Source: Pseudonocardia autotrophica
GTDB taxonomy: Bacteria > Actinomycetota > Actinomycetes > Mycobacteriales > Pseudonocardiaceae
Direction of reading: 5' to 3'
NCBI RefSeq assembly: GCF_003945385.1
Contig: NZ_AP018920.1
Location: forward strand, 6,262,001-6,326,000
Length of the DNA: 64,000 nucleotides
In this document: piece after piece, positions 8,554 through 17,892 of the stretch
How positions within the stretch are numbered: the stretch's first letter is position 1
Layout: every line of letters begins with the position of its first letter
Notes under the pieces: generated by a model
The model's input: the letters and a program-made list of their open reading frames with translations, nothing else
The model's database searches: none
Told to the model about the DNA's origin: nothing
Position numbers and translations under genes: made by a program

Positions 8554-9537
8554 TCAGATCTTGGAGACCTGGTTGAATCCGAGCTCGACCGGGGTCTCCC
8601 GGCCGAAGATCGAGACCAGCACCTTGAGCTTCTGGGCGTCGACGTTGACCTCGCTGATGCTCGCGGGGAGCGTCGCGAACGGCCCGTCCATGACGGTCAC
8701 CGACTCGCCGACCTCGAAGTCGACCTCGACGGTCGTGGTGGCGCCGCCCGAGGAGGAACCACCGGAGGCGGCACCGGACTTGCCGGTCTCCGCCTTCTTC
8801 TCCGGGGCCTCGGTCTTGGGCAGCAGGAACTTCACGACCTCGTTGATGGTCAGCGGCGACGGCTTGGACGTGGCACCGACGAAACCGGTGACGCCCGGGG
8901 TGTTCCGCACCGCGCCCCAGGACTGGTCGTTGAGCTCCATCCGGACCAGGATGTAGCCGGGCAGCACCTTGCGCTGGACCTTCTTGCGCTGCCCGTTCTT
9001 GATCTCGGTGACCTCCTCGGTGGGCACCTCGACCTGGAAGATGTAGTCCTCGACGTCCAGGGTCTGCGCCCGGGTCTCGAGGTTCGACTTCACCTTGTTC
9101 TCGTAGCCGGCGTAGGAGTGCACGACGTACCAGTCACCGGGGGCCCGGCGCAGCGCGGCGCGCAGCTCCTCGGCCGGGTCGACGTCCTCGGCCGGCTCCT
9201 CGACGGGCTCGCCGGCCTCGGCCGTGTCGTCGGCTGCGGCTGTGTCGTCATCGCTGTCGACGGCAGCGGAGTCGTCGCCGGCCTCGTCGTCGTCGGCCTC
9301 GTCGTCGGCCGGCCGGTCGGCGGCGTCGCCGTCGATCGACTCGGCGGCCGCACCGGCGGTCGAGTCGTCGTCGGCGTCGGTGTAGTCGCCGGAAACCACG
9401 TCCTCGCCGTACGCCGCCTCGATGTCGGCGTCCTGGACGGACTGCTCGGGCAGCGTCTCGTCGGCAGCCTGCTCGGCGACCGCGTCGAGCACGGCCTCGT
9501 CAGCCGTCTCGTCGTACGCGTTGCTGTCGGAGGTCAC
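8554..9537 (-). CDS. nusG: transcription termination/antitermination protein NusG
   Basis: 327 residues, much longer than the E. coli form (about 180). The first 140 or so residues are a very acidic Asp/Glu/Ala-rich extension, seen in shorter form in other actinobacteria. The NGN domain follows ([20 protein letters not shown], then [11 protein letters not shown] and [10 protein letters not shown]). A Ser/Gly-rich linker of about 20 residues comes before the KOW domain ([20 protein letters not shown]). NusG binds RNA polymerase and couples it to ribosomes or Rho. It lies between secE and rplK as usual. Confidence 0.97.
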   Translation of the reverse strand: MTSDSNAYDETADEAVLDAVAEQAADETLPEQSVQDADIEAAYGEDVVSGDYTDADDDSTAGAAAESIDGDAADRPADDEADDDEAGDDSAAVDSDDDTAAADDTAEAGEPVEEPAEDVDPAEELRAALRRAPGDWYVVHSYAGYENKVKSNLETRAQTLDVEDYIFQVEVPTEEVTEIKNGQRKKVQRKVLPGYILVRMELNDQSWGAVRNTPGVTGFVGATSKPSPLTINEVVKFLLPKTEAPEKKAETGKSGAASGGSSSGGATTTVEVDFEVGESVTVMDGPFATLPASISEVNVDAQKLKVLVSIFGRETPVELGFNQVSKI

Positions 9538-9597
9538 GTCCTACTCGCTTCCTTATCGATGTCGGTCGTCACCGGTCGGCCCGGTCCACCGCTCGTG

Positions 9598-9969
9598 TCA
9601 GTCCCTGCCGAACAGGAACGCGACGCCCTCGGCGAACGCCGAGTCGAGCAGGAACACCAGGGTCACCATGAACGACACGAAGATCAGAACGGCGATGGTG
9701 TACTTGACCATCTGGGAGCGGTTCGGCCAGATGACCTTGCGGAGCTCGGCGACGACCTCGCGCAGGAACCGGACGATCCGGCCGATCGGAGAGACCTTCT
9801 TCTCCTTGGTGGCCGCCGCTGCGGCACGGGACGGGGTGGCGCGCCCCTTCGCCGGGGTGCCGTCGGCACCGGAGCCACCGGATCCCCCGGAGGCTCGCCG
9901 CCCACGGCGGTCGGCGGCGTTGCTCGGGCGCTCCCGGTCGGGCCGCTCCGACTCGTTCTCGTCGCTCAC
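9598..9969 (-). CDS. secE: preprotein translocase subunit SecE
   Basis: 123 residues. The first 60 are a charged, low-complexity actinobacterial extension. The conserved amphipathic helix reads FLREVVAELRKVIWPNRSQM, followed by one membrane helix (YTIAVLIFVSFMVTLVFLLD). SecE clamps SecY in the plasma membrane channel. It is directly upstream of nusG, with tRNA-Trp further upstream, the standard actinobacterial order. Confidence 0.96.
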   Translation of the reverse strand: MSDENESERPDRERPSNAADRRGRRASGGSGGSGADGTPAKGRATPSRAAAAATKEKKVSPIGRIVRFLREVVAELRKVIWPNRSQMVKYTIAVLIFVSFMVTLVFLLDSAFAEGVAFLFGRD

Positions 9970-10108
9970 GAGCCCTCCTCGCCCCTCCGCACGCGACGGG
10001 CTTCCGCCCGCCGTCGGTCACGTCCTCCGTGTGAGAGAACCTGCTCTGCTTCGTCGTCCGCGCCGTCGGCCGCGCCGCCGGACGGTCCGGCGATCTGCGG
10101 CGTCGTGG

Positions 10109-10181
<73 letters not shown>

Positions 10182-10291
10182 ATGCCCCGAACCACCCCTG
10201 AGGGCGGCGGGACGGGCGCGACCGATCATCCGGCGCGCCCGGCTGGACCGAGTGTACGGCACCCCCCGCAGGGGGCCCGCACCCCGGGTCC

Positions 10292-10741
10292 TCAGTGCGG
10301 AAGGACCACCTCGGCGCGCGCCCGCCCGAGGACCGTCCGGCCGTCGAAGATCGCCTTGAGATCGACCACGGCGATCCGCACACCGTCCTCGTCGCGCACC
10401 TCGGCGACCGTGCCACCGAGCTCGACGACGGCGCCGGAGTCGTCGTCGGGCACCACCACGGGCCGGGTGAACCGGGTGCCGTAGCTGCGCACCGACGCCG
10501 GATCACCGGTCCAGGCCGTCAGCACCCGCCCGGCCAGCGCCATCGAGAGCATCCCGTGTGCGATCACACCGGGCAGTCCGGCGATGCCGGCGACCCGGTC
10601 GCTCCAGTGGATCGGATTGAGATCGCCGGACGCGCCCGCGTAGCGGACGAGATCACCCCTGGTCAGCCGCACCTCGAAGGAGGGCAGAGCGTCGCCCTTG
10701 GCCACCGCGGCCGCGGACCCGGGTGTCAACGGGGCGCTCAT
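10292..10741 (-). CDS. hadB: MaoC-family (3R)-hydroxyacyl-ACP dehydratase subunit HadB
   Basis: 149-residue hot-dog fold hydratase/dehydratase. The catalytic motif is GASGDLNPIHWSD (Asp and His of the MaoC motif, about residues 37-49), followed by GLPGVIAHGMLSMALAGRVL. In mycobacteria HadB is the catalytic half of the FAS-II dehydratase with HadA. Its ATG overlaps the hadA stop by four bases, and the block rpmG-hadA-hadB-tRNA-Trp-secE matches the mycobacterial order. No hadC is present. Pseudonocardiaceae do not make mycolic acids, so the product is probably an ordinary fatty acid. Confidence 0.88.
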   Translation of the reverse strand: MSAPLTPGSAAAVAKGDALPSFEVRLTRGDLVRYAGASGDLNPIHWSDRVAGIAGLPGVIAHGMLSMALAGRVLTAWTGDPASVRSYGTRFTRPVVVPDDDSGAVVELGGTVAEVRDEDGVRIAVVDLKAIFDGRTVLGRARAEVVLPH

Positions 10742-11187
10742 GTGTCGTCTCCGGCCGGACTGACCAGCATCGACTGCGTGGTCACCACCGGCTCACCCGC
10801 TGCGTCGGACACCTCGCACCGCAGTGTCAGCATGTGGTTGCCCGCGCGGGTGCGGAGTTCGTCGACGTGCACGACCGTGGTCAGCTCGTCACCGGCGCGG
10901 ACCGGCCGGTGGAAGGAGATGCGCTGGTCGCCGTGCACCATGCGGGTGTAGTCCCAGCCGAAGGACGGGTCCTTCAGGAAGGCCTCGATCACCGGCATCG
11001 TGAAGCAGACCGGGAACGTCGGCGGGGCGAGCAGGTCCGGATGACCGGCTGCACGCGCCGCATCGACGTCGTGAAACAGCGGATCGCCGTCACCGATGGC
11101 GACGGCGAACTCGCGGATCTTCTCCCGGCCGACCTGGTACGGCCCGACCGGGTCGAGCACACGCCCGACCCAGGACTGATCGACCAC
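10738..11187 (-). CDS. hadA: (3R)-hydroxyacyl-ACP dehydratase subunit HadA
   Basis: 149 residues, MaoC N-terminal (FAS1_DH_region) type. Features are REKIREFAVAIGDGDPLFHD, LLAPPTFPVCF and the hot-dog helix region ending MVHGDQRISFHRPVRAGDEL. It is expected to form the substrate-binding half of a HadAB heterodimer. GTG 11187 is chosen because it lies just after the rpmG stop (11193) and gives the length known for HadA; longer frames run into rpmG. It is translationally coupled to hadB. Confidence 0.87.
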   Translation of the reverse strand: MVDQSWVGRVLDPVGPYQVGREKIREFAVAIGDGDPLFHDVDAARAAGHPDLLAPPTFPVCFTMPVIEAFLKDPSFGWDYTRMVHGDQRISFHRPVRAGDELTTVVHVDELRTRAGNHMLTLRCEVSDAAGEPVVTTQSMLVSPAGDDT

Positions 11188-11192
11188 CGACG

Positions 11193-11360
11193 CTAGCGGG
11201 TCTCGCGGTGCGCCCGGTGGGTCCCGCAGTTCCGGCAGAACTTCTTGATCTCGAGCCGGTCGGGATCGTTCCGCCGGTTCTTCTTGGTGATGTAGTTGCG
11301 GTGCTTGCACTCCTCGCAGGCCAGAGTGATCTTCGGCCGCACGTCCGTGGCCTTGGCCAT
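11193..11360 (-). CDS. rpmG: 50S ribosomal protein L33, zinc-binding form
   Basis: 55 residues beginning [20 protein letters not shown]. Two cysteine pairs, CEEC and CRNC, form a zinc ribbon, so this is the C+ (zinc-containing) paralogue. ATG 11360. It heads the hadA-hadB unit and ends five bases before hadA. A cysteine-free second L33 is encoded at 12549-12716, and the two are expected to swap according to zinc supply. Confidence 0.96.
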   Translation of the reverse strand: MAKATDVRPKITLACEECKHRNYITKKNRRNDPDRLEIKKFCRNCGTHRAHRETR

Positions 11361-11418
11361 CGCGGGTGCCTCCCAGCAGGTGCTTCGTGTCGTGCGCCGA
11401 CGTGTTCCGTCAGCACTG

Positions 11419-11491
11419 TGACGATGGCCGGACTTGAACCGGCGACACAGCGATTATGAGCCGCTTGCTCTACCGACTGAGCTACACCGTC
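11419..11491 (-). tRNA. tRNA-Met (anticodon CAT, elongator type)
   Basis: 73-base cloverleaf. Acceptor GACGGTG pairs with CATCGTC, D arm AGCTCAGTCGGTAGAGC, anticodon loop CTCATAA giving CAT. The first acceptor pair is Watson-Crick (G-C), which argues for elongator and against initiator tRNA. No encoded CCA. Confidence 0.95.
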
Positions 11492-11531
11492 ATGCAAGAA
11501 GCCCCGCCGTACACGGCGAGGCAACTTCCAG

Positions 11532-11604
11532 AGCCCCCTTACGGAATCGAACCGTAGACCTTCTCCTTACCATGGAGACGCTCTGCCGACTGAGCTAAGG
11601 GGGC
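11532..11604 (-). tRNA. tRNA-Thr (anticodon GGT)
   Basis: 73-base cloverleaf. Acceptor GCCCCCT pairs with AGGGGGC, D arm AGCTCAGTCGGCAGAGC, anticodon stem TCTCC/GGAGA with loop ATGGTAA giving GGT. It is followed on the same strand by tRNA-Met, about 40 bases away, and the two are probably cotranscribed. Confidence 0.95.
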
Positions 11605-11668
11605 CGGCGCCGCCGGTTCTCGGAGGGATTCTGCGCTCTCCGCTCACCGGCGCGACCAACTTTACACA

Positions 11669-11706
11669 CCGGTTCCGAGGCCCCGCAGCGGGGGCCCCGG
11701 AACCGG
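11669..11706 (-). terminator. terminator hairpin after the zinc-free ribosomal protein operon
   Basis: Stem 11669-11684 pairs with 11691-11706 with one mismatch, loop GCAGCG. It lies 24 bases beyond the rpsN stop on the minus strand and before tRNA-Thr. Confidence 0.75.
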
Positions 11707-11729
11707 GTTCGTGCAGGTGAGGACCCGTT

Positions 11730-12035
11730 CTACCAGCTCGACTTGCGGACTCCGGGGAGCGAGCCGTCGTGCGCCAGCTCGCGCAGCCGGACCCGCGAGA
11801 CCCCGAACTTGCGCAGGTGCCCGCGTGGACGCCCGTCCACCGAGTCCCGGTTGCGCACCCGGGTCGCGCTGGCGTCGCGCGGCTGGCGGCGGAGCTCGGC
11901 CGCGGCGGCGGCCTTTTCCTGCTCGCCCGACGACGGCCGCGCGAGGACGGCCTTCAGCTCGGCCCGACGCTCGGCGTGGCGCGCGACGATCCGCTTGCGT
12001 CGCTCGTTCTTGGCGATCTGCCCGGTGGTGGCCAT
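11730..12035 (-). CDS. rpsN: 30S ribosomal protein S14, zinc-independent long form
   Basis: 101 residues, the long C- type without any CxxC zinc motif. The conserved C-terminus [20 protein letters not shown] followed by [11 protein letters not shown] is clear. It is the last gene of a four-gene minus-strand operon (rpmG, rpsR, rpmB, rpsN) whose products all lack zinc-binding cysteines. Such operons are induced by Zur derepression under zinc starvation in actinobacteria. Its start overlaps the rpmB stop. Confidence 0.96.
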   Translation of the reverse strand: MATTGQIAKNERRKRIVARHAERRAELKAVLARPSSGEQEKAAAAAELRRQPRDASATRVRNRDSVDGRPRGHLRKFGVSRVRLRELAHDGSLPGVRKSSW

Positions 12036-12271
12036 CAGACACGCACCCCGTTCGCCCGGATCCGCTCGACGGCGACGTCGACACCGATCCGGTCCACCGT
12101 CTTGATGCCCTTCGCGGAGAGCCGCAGCCGCACCCAGCGACCGCCGGCCGGGTACCAGTAGCGCTTCTGCTGCACGTTGGGATCGAACCGCCGGCTGGTG
12201 CGGCGGTGCGAGTGCGAGACGTTCTTGCCGAAGCCGGGCTCGCGCCCGGTCAGGTCACAACGACGGGACAC
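12035..12271 (-). CDS. rpmB: 50S ribosomal protein L28, zinc-free form
   Basis: 78 residues: [20 protein letters not shown], then [20 protein letters not shown]. It has a single cysteine, where zinc-type L28 has four. It overlaps rpsN by one base (shared TGATG-type junction) and lies four bases after rpsR. Confidence 0.95.
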   Translation of the reverse strand: MSRRCDLTGREPGFGKNVSHSHRRTSRRFDPNVQQKRYWYPAGGRWVRLRLSAKGIKTVDRIGVDVAVERIRANGVRV

Positions 12272-12275
12272 GCGC

Positions 12276-12548
12276 TCACCGCCCCGCGTGCGGGTAGGGC
12301 AGCAGGGCCATCTCCCGCGCGTTGCGGATCGCGACGGCGACCCGGCGCTGCTGCTGCCCGGTCAGGCCGGTGACCCGGCGGGCGCGGATCTTGCCGCGGT
12401 CGGAGATGAACGTGCGCAGCAGTGCCGCGTCCTTCCAGTCCACGTGCTCGATACCACGGGCGAGCAGCGGATTGGGCTTGCGCCGCGGCGTGCGCAGCGA
12501 CGCGGAGCGGGTCGGCTTCGGGGCGGACGTTCGTTTCGCGAGCTTCAT
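12276..12548 (-). CDS. rpsR: 30S ribosomal protein S18, zinc-free form
   Basis: 90 residues, no cysteine. The conserved stretches [20 protein letters not shown] and [19 protein letters not shown] are typical of S18. It is the second gene of the zinc-independent set, and its start overlaps the sequence right after the rpmG stop (12549). A zinc-type S18 is expected elsewhere on the chromosome. Confidence 0.95.
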   Translation of the reverse strand: MKLAKRTSAPKPTRSASLRTPRRKPNPLLARGIEHVDWKDAALLRTFISDRGKIRARRVTGLTGQQQRRVAVAIRNAREMALLPYPHAGR

Positions 12549-12716
12549 TCAGCGCTCCTCCTTGAACTCGACGTGCCTGCGGATCCTCGGGTCGTACTTG
12601 CGCAGCACCAGCCGGTCCGGGTCGTTGCGGCGGTTCTTACGCGTGACGTACGTCGTGCCGGTGCCGGCCGTCGATCGCAGCTTGACGATCGGCCGGACGT
12701 CCGTCGTCTTGGCCAT
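12549..12716 (-). CDS. rpmG: 50S ribosomal protein L33, zinc-free form
   Basis: 55 residues beginning [20 protein letters not shown], with no cysteine. It is the C- paralogue of the L33 at 11193-11360. ATG 12716 follows GGAGG (minus strand). It is the first gene of the zinc-starvation operon and faces the Zur-like site at 12736-12750. Confidence 0.95.
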   Translation of the reverse strand: MAKTTDVRPIVKLRSTAGTGTTYVTRKNRRNDPDRLVLRKYDPRIRRHVEFKEER

Positions 12717-12735
12717 GGACCCTCCTCCTCAACAA

Positions 12736-12750
12736 TGGGAATCGTTTTCG
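12736..12750. promoter_or_regulatory. Zur-box candidate between divergent zinc-starvation operons
   Basis: TGGGAATCGTTTTCG, read on the minus strand as CGAAAACGATTCCCA, agrees at 11 of 15 positions with the actinobacterial Zur motif TGAAAATGATTTTCA as I recall it. It lies in the 80-base gap between cysteine-free rpmG and the CobW-type gene, a position found in other actinobacteria. Binding by Zur is inference, and no zur gene is in the window. Confidence 0.65.
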
Positions 12751-12796
12751 TTTACGCTACACCCGACCGTGACCACGTCGACTCCGGGAGGAAGGC

Positions 12797-14038
12797 ATGA
12801 CCGAGCTGGTGGTGTTGTGCGGCACGTCGCACGACGGGACGGAGCGGACGATCGCGCGGATGCGGGAGCTCGACCCGGGCCTGGCCGTGCTGCATCACGA
12901 TCTGCGGCATCTCGCGCAGGGCCGGGTGCACCGGCGGTTCCGGACCGGGAACCGCGACGAGCACACCGTGCTGGAACTCGCCCACGGATGCGTGAGCTGC
13001 ACCATTCGCGAGGACGTGCTGCCGACGCTGGCGCAGCTCGCCGGGTCGGTGTCCCGGGTCGTCCTGCACCTGGACCCGCGGCTGGAACCGGAGCCGGTCT
13101 GCTGGGCGCTCGGCTCGGTGCTGTTCGAGCCCGGCGGCGACACCGAGCCCTGCCTGGTCACCGACCTGGTCGATCTGCGTGGCGTGGTCACGGTGCTCGA
13201 TCCGGACAGCTGGCTGACCGACGCCACCGGTGACGCGACGCTGCCCGAGCGCGGCCTGAGCACGCTGCCCGAGGACGAGCGCACCGTCGCCCAGCTCGCC
13301 GTCGGCCAGGCCGAGTTCGCCGACGTGATCGTGACCACCCGGGCGCTGCAGGGCGACGACGTCGCCGACCGGCGGACCGCGGCGGTGCTCGACCGGCTCG
13401 CCCCGACCGCCCCGCGGCTGCTCCCCTCCGGCGGCGACCACCGGCTGTTCTGCGACGGCGTCGGCGACGAGTCCCGGCGCGGGGTCCCCGGCGGGGTGCA
13501 CGATCCGCTGCTGCGGGGCACGCCGCCGCTGGACGCCACCGACGGCGTCCGGACCCTGCTGTTCTCGGCCCGTCGCCCGTTCCATCCCGATCGGCTCCAC
13601 GAGGCGATCGACACCCTGCTCGACGGGGTCGTGCGGAGCCGCGGCCGGATCTGGCTCGCCACCCGGCCGGCGGCCGTCCTGTGGCTGGAGAGCGCGGGCG
13701 GCGGGATGCGGATCGGGCACGCCGGGGACTGGCTGGACGGCGCGGACGACCAGGCATGGGCCGAAGCCGGTGATCAGCGGCGGGCGCTGGCTGCACTGGC
13801 CTGGCACCCGCGCTGGGGGGACCGCGCCCAGGATCTCGTCGTGCTCTGCCACGACGCCGATCCGGACGAGATCGACGCCGTGCTGCGCGACGCCCTGCTC
13901 TCCGACGCCGAGATCGCCGCCGGCGAGGCCGCCTGGGCCGGGCTGCCGGACCCGTTCGGCTGGGCGCACGACGAACCCTGCGACGACCCCGTCCGGAACG
14001 ACCCGACCGTCGGGATCGAACGAGAAGGAGAGAGCTGA
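12797..14038 (+). CDS. CobW/COG0523-type metal-related GTPase homologue, degenerate P-loop
   Basis: 413 residues, G3E/COG0523 layout. The N-terminal P-loop position reads [11 protein letters not shown], lacking the usual GKT/GKS lysine. The metal-site motif is [11 protein letters not shown] (about residues 64-74), in place of the canonical CxCC. A C-terminal CobW_C domain follows ([20 protein letters not shown], then [16 protein letters not shown]). It shares a likely Zur-controlled divergent promoter with zinc-free ribosomal genes and overlaps rpmF. In mycobacteria a CobW-like protein in the equivalent operon helps recruit a ribosome hibernation factor, so a ribosome-linked role is possible here. 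Whether it still hydrolyses GTP is doubtful. Confidence 0.82.
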   Translation: MTELVVLCGTSHDGTERTIARMRELDPGLAVLHHDLRHLAQGRVHRRFRTGNRDEHTVLELAHGCVSCTIREDVLPTLAQLAGSVSRVVLHLDPRLEPEPVCWALGSVLFEPGGDTEPCLVTDLVDLRGVVTVLDPDSWLTDATGDATLPERGLSTLPEDERTVAQLAVGQAEFADVIVTTRALQGDDVADRRTAAVLDRLAPTAPRLLPSGGDHRLFCDGVGDESRRGVPGGVHDPLLRGTPPLDATDGVRTLLFSARRPFHPDRLHEAIDTLLDGVVRSRGRIWLATRPAAVLWLESAGGGMRIGHAGDWLDGADDQAWAEAGDQRRALAALAWHPRWGDRAQDLVVLCHDADPDEIDAVLRDALLSDAEIAAGEAAWAGLPDPFGWAHDEPCDDPVRNDPTVGIEREGES

Positions 14039-14208
14039 TGGCAGTCCCCAAGCGCCGGATGTCGCGCGCGAACACCCGGCACCGCCGCTCGCAGTGGAAG
14101 GCACAGCCGCCGGACCTGGTGCCGGTCACCCTGGCGGGCAAGCGGCATCTGGTCCCGCACAACCTGGTCGCGGCCTACCGCCGCGGGTTGCTGCCGCCGC
14201 CCTCCTGA
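14038..14208 (+). CDS. rpmF: 50S ribosomal protein L32, zinc-free form
   Basis: 56 residues: [20 protein letters not shown] and then a short tail without any cysteine. Zinc-type L32 has a CxxC pair in the second half, here replaced by [13 protein letters not shown]. The ATG overlaps the CobW-type gene stop (TGATG), so the two are translationally coupled. This completes a set of five cysteine-poor ribosomal proteins around one Zur-like site. Confidence 0.95.
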   Translation: MAVPKRRMSRANTRHRRSQWKAQPPDLVPVTLAGKRHLVPHNLVAAYRRGLLPPPS

Positions 14209-14301
14209 GGGCCCCTTACCCGCGGTGGGTGGCCCGGCGGTCGCCGGAGGTACGTGATCGCCCGATGTGCCGGGCAGGGCCTCAGGCCGAGTGTCCTGGG
14301 T

Positions 14302-14607
14302 ATGCCTCGCCACGTCACCTCCTCCCCGCACGCCGCGAACCCCTACGCCACGGACCTGCACGGCTCGATCGCCCGGCAGCGGCAGGACCAGCTGCGGGCC
14401 GAGGCCGACGCCGACCGGCTGGCCCGGTCCGCCCGGTCGGCCGGGTCGGCCGGGTCGGCCGGGTCTGGCGGGTCGGCCCGCCGCCGGTTCCGGCTGTTCC
14501 GGCTGCGCGGCCGGGCAGCGGACGCCGTCAAGGAGCCGGCGCCTCGCACCGAGGGGTCCGGCGCCGCGGAACCCGGCCGGAATTGTCGGGCCCCCGTGTC
14601 ACGATGA
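14302..14607 (+). CDS. hypothetical protein, Ser/Ala/Arg-rich
   Basis: About 101 residues, no recognised family. It starts MPRHVTSSPHAANPYATDLH, then a charged helix, and has a SARSAGSAGSAGSGGSARRR low-complexity centre coded by tandem gtcggccgg repeats. No signal peptide or membrane segment. No clear ribosome site, so the start and even its status as a gene are uncertain. Its end overlaps nothing and is followed directly by the AAA-LuxR gene. Confidence 0.35.
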   Translation: MPRHVTSSPHAANPYATDLHGSIARQRQDQLRAEADADRLARSARSAGSAGSAGSGGSARRRFRLFRLRGRAADAVKEPAPRTEGSGAAEPGRNCRAPVSR

Positions 14608-14611
14608 CGCC

Positions 14612-17600
14612 GTGGCCGGACCGGTGGCATTCCCGCCGGGGCCCGGCGAGGTGGCGCCGGGCCCCGGTCCGGCGCTGCTCGGCCGGGTGGCCGAGCTGGG
14701 GCGGCTGCAGGCCGAGCTGGCGGGCGCGGTCGAGGGCCGGGCCGGCGCCGTCCTGCTCGCCGGTGACGCGGGGATCGGCAAGTCCCGGCTCGCCGGGGAG
14801 CTCGCGACCGCGGCGTCCGCGGCCGGGATCACCGTGGTCGTCGGCCGCTGCCTGGACACCGGCCCCGCGCCCTTGCCCTACCTCCCGTTCTCCGAGGTGC
14901 TCGCCGGGCTTCCGGTCAGCGGCCGGGAGCTGCTGACCGACCGGCCGGCGCTGCGCGGGTTGGTGCCCGGCAGTGGCCCACCGCCCGAGGATGTCGCGGC
15001 CGACCGGGAACTCGATCGGCTGGCCGTCTTCGACGGTGTGGCCGGGGCACTGCGGGCCGCCGCGGCGCAGGCGCCGGTGCTCGTGGTGCTGGAGGATCTG
15101 CACTGGGCCGACCGGTCCAGCCGCGAGCTGCTCAGCTACCTGCTCGCACGGCTCGGCTCGCAGCGACTGCTCGTGCTCGCCACCTATCGGTCGGACGATC
15201 TGCACCGCAGGCACCCGCTCCGGCGCACCCTGGCCGAGCTGGTCCGGCTGCCCGCGGTGCGCGGCTGGAGCTGGGCCCGCTCCCGGCGGCCGACGTGCTG
15301 GCGCTGGTCCGGCACCACGCGTCCACGGTGGCGAGTCCGCTGCCCGAGGAGACCCTGCACCGGATCGCCGATCGCAGCGGCGGCAATGCGTTCTTCGCCG
15401 AGGAGATGGTCGCGGCCGGTCGCGCCGAGCTCCCCGAGGCACTCGCCGACGTCCTGCTGACCCGGCTGGACCAGCTCTCCGATCAGGCCAGGGTGGTGCT
15501 GCAGGTGGCGTCGCTGGCCGAGCGGCGGATCCCCCACGATCTCCTGCGCGACGCCGCGGAGCTGTCCGCCGACGAGCTCGCAGCCGGGCTGCGCGAAGCG
15601 GTCTCACACCACGTCCTGGTGCCGGTGCGGACCGACGACCAGGATGCCTACGCCTTCCGGCACGCGCTGCTGCGGGAGGCGGTCCACGACGATCTGCTCC
15701 CGGGCGAGCGGGTCCGCCGGCACGCCCGGCTCGCCGAGCTGCTGGCCGCCCGCGGCGACGAGCCGGGCACCGCGGCGGACCTGGCCCGGCACGCGGTCGC
15801 CGCGCACGACCTGCCGCGCGCGCTCGCCGCGTCGGTGCTCGCCGCGCGCGAGGCACAGCGGCGGCACGGCCCGGCCGAGGCGCTCGTACACATCGAGCGG
15901 GCCCTCGAGCTGTGGCCCGCGGTACCCGATCCGGTGCGGGTGGCCGGGGTCGCCGAGAGCGTGTTGCTGCGCGATGCGGCCTGGGTCGCCGGCGCCGCAG
16001 GGGATCCCGAACGGGCGACCGCGCTCGGGGCACTCGCCGTCCGGGTCGCCGACGAGCGCGAGGGCCCGTCGGCCCGGGCCGACACCCGCATCCGGTACGC
16101 GATGCGCCTGCTCGACCGCGGTACCGGTGTGGAGGAGGCGATCGGCGCCACCGAGACCGCGATCGGGCTGCTGGCGGGCACACCGCCGGGCCCCGATCTC
16201 GCCTGGGCCCACGCGGTCCTCGCCCGCACACTTGTCAATGCGGACCGGCCGGAACCGGCCTGGCCGCACGCGCGCACCGCGCTGGAGGTGGTCGGTGGCA
16301 CCGACCGCGCCGCGCTGACCGGTCCGGAGCGCCGGGACCTGCTGGCGGCGCACGCCGACGCACTGATCACGCTGGCCTTCTGCGCCCAGGTGGAGGGCGA
16401 CCCCGCCGGCGCCCGGGAGCTGCTGGCCCAGGCCGCCGAGCTGGCCGCGGCGGCTGGTAGCCGGACCGTCGAGCTGCGGACGGTGTGGACCCGCGGGGTG
16501 TCGCTGCTGGAGGAGGGCCTGCTCGACGCCGCCGCGGCCGAGTTCGACGACGGCAGCCGGCGCGCCGCCGGGTACGGCCTGTCCTGGGTCGGGTACGGCC
16601 TGGATTTCCAGGTCGTGCAAGCCCGGGTGGAGTTCCAGCGCGGCGGCTGGGACGCCGTCACCCGGATCACCCACGGGATCGACCCGACCGTCCCGGTGCA
16701 GGTCACCGGCGTGCTGGCGGCGGCAGGGGCGCTGGTGACCGTGGCCCGCGGCGAGCTCGACGATGCCGAGCGGCTGCTGGAGCTCCTCGCCGCCGAGCCG
16801 CCGCCGCACGACCAGATCCCGATGCTGCTCGGGATGGTCGGGGTGGAGGCGGCCTGCCTGCGCGACGATCCCGGGCTCGCCGCGCGGCGGGCCCGGGCCG
16901 CGATCGACGAGGTGGCGCGGGAGCTCCCGAGCCACCTCGGCCAGATCGCGCTCTGCGCACTCGGCGCGGGTGCCCAGGCCGATCTCGCCGTCGCGGCCCG
17001 CGCCGAGGGGAAACCAGACTCCACCTTCCGGGAGGCCGCCGCCGAACTGCTGACGCTCGCCGAGCAGGTCACCGGAACCGGGCTGCCACGCGGCACCACG
17101 ATCGGCCCGGAGGGCCGGGCCTGGCTCGGCCGGGCCCGGGCCGAGGTCGGCCGGGCGGCGGGCAGCTCCGACCCGGCCGCGTGGACCGCGGTCGTCGACA
17201 CCTTCGCGGGCTACGGCGACGACTACCGGGCCGCGCAGGCACGCCTGCGGCGGGCGGCGGCTCTCCTGGACCGCGCGGTCGGCGCCGGTCGCGGCCCGGC
17301 GGCGGGCGCCGCCGACCGCCGCGCCGCGGCTGAGGATCTGGCGGTCGCGGCAGGCACCGCGCAGCGGCTCGGTGCGGCGCCGCTGGCATCGGCGGTCGCC
17401 GAGCTGGCCGGCCGGGCCGGTGAGGGCGTGCCCTCCGGCGGGCCGGCGCGGCCGTCCCCGTTCACGCCGCGCGAGCATGCGGTGCTCGAACAGGTCGCGC
17501 ACGGGCTCACCAACCGGGCGATCGGCGAGCGGCTGTTCATCAGCGAGAAGACGGTCAGCGTCCACCTGTCCCGGGTGATGGCGAAACTCGGCGCGTCCGG

Positions 17601-17682
17601 GCGCACCGAGGCGGTGTCGCTGGCGCACGCACGCGGCCTGATCGGTCGTCTCCCGGACCAGGTGACCCGCGCAACGGAGTGA
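14612..17682 (+). pseudogene. AAA-ATPase LuxR family regulator, frameshifted
   Basis: The first frame (from GTG 14612) carries GRVAELGRLQAELAGAV, Walker A AGDAGIGKSRLAGE and Walker B LVVLEDLHWADRSS. After about 15264 the homologous reading continues in the other frame (LELGPLPAADVLALVRHHAS) through a TPR-like region to a LuxR helix-turn-helix at the C-terminus (ERLFISEKTVSVHLSRVMAK). One base is missing around GTGCGCGG at 15257-15265. Restored, it would be a regulator of about 1,020 residues of the large ATP-dependent LuxR (LAL) type. Both halves keep good coding character, so the lesion is recent or a sequencing error. Confidence 0.85.
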
Positions 17683-17892
17683 TGTTCGACAACCCTGAGT
17701 GACGCATCGGACGACGTACGGGTGTTTTCGTGCCCCTGACGGGTGGAGCACTCACTCCGACGATTGGCGTAACCCGTCACCGGATAACAGGGTGAGCACC
17801 TGACACGACAAGACGGGCAGAAACAGGAACCGGCGGCGCGCACCGGATCCCGAAGACCCCGTATCGACTCCCCCGAGATCGTGGTGATCGTC

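Noticed and set aside
15604..17751. Long minus-strand frame opposite the AAA-LuxR gene
   Set aside because: No motif, composition typical of the antisense of GC-rich coding DNA, and the plus strand has clear domains.
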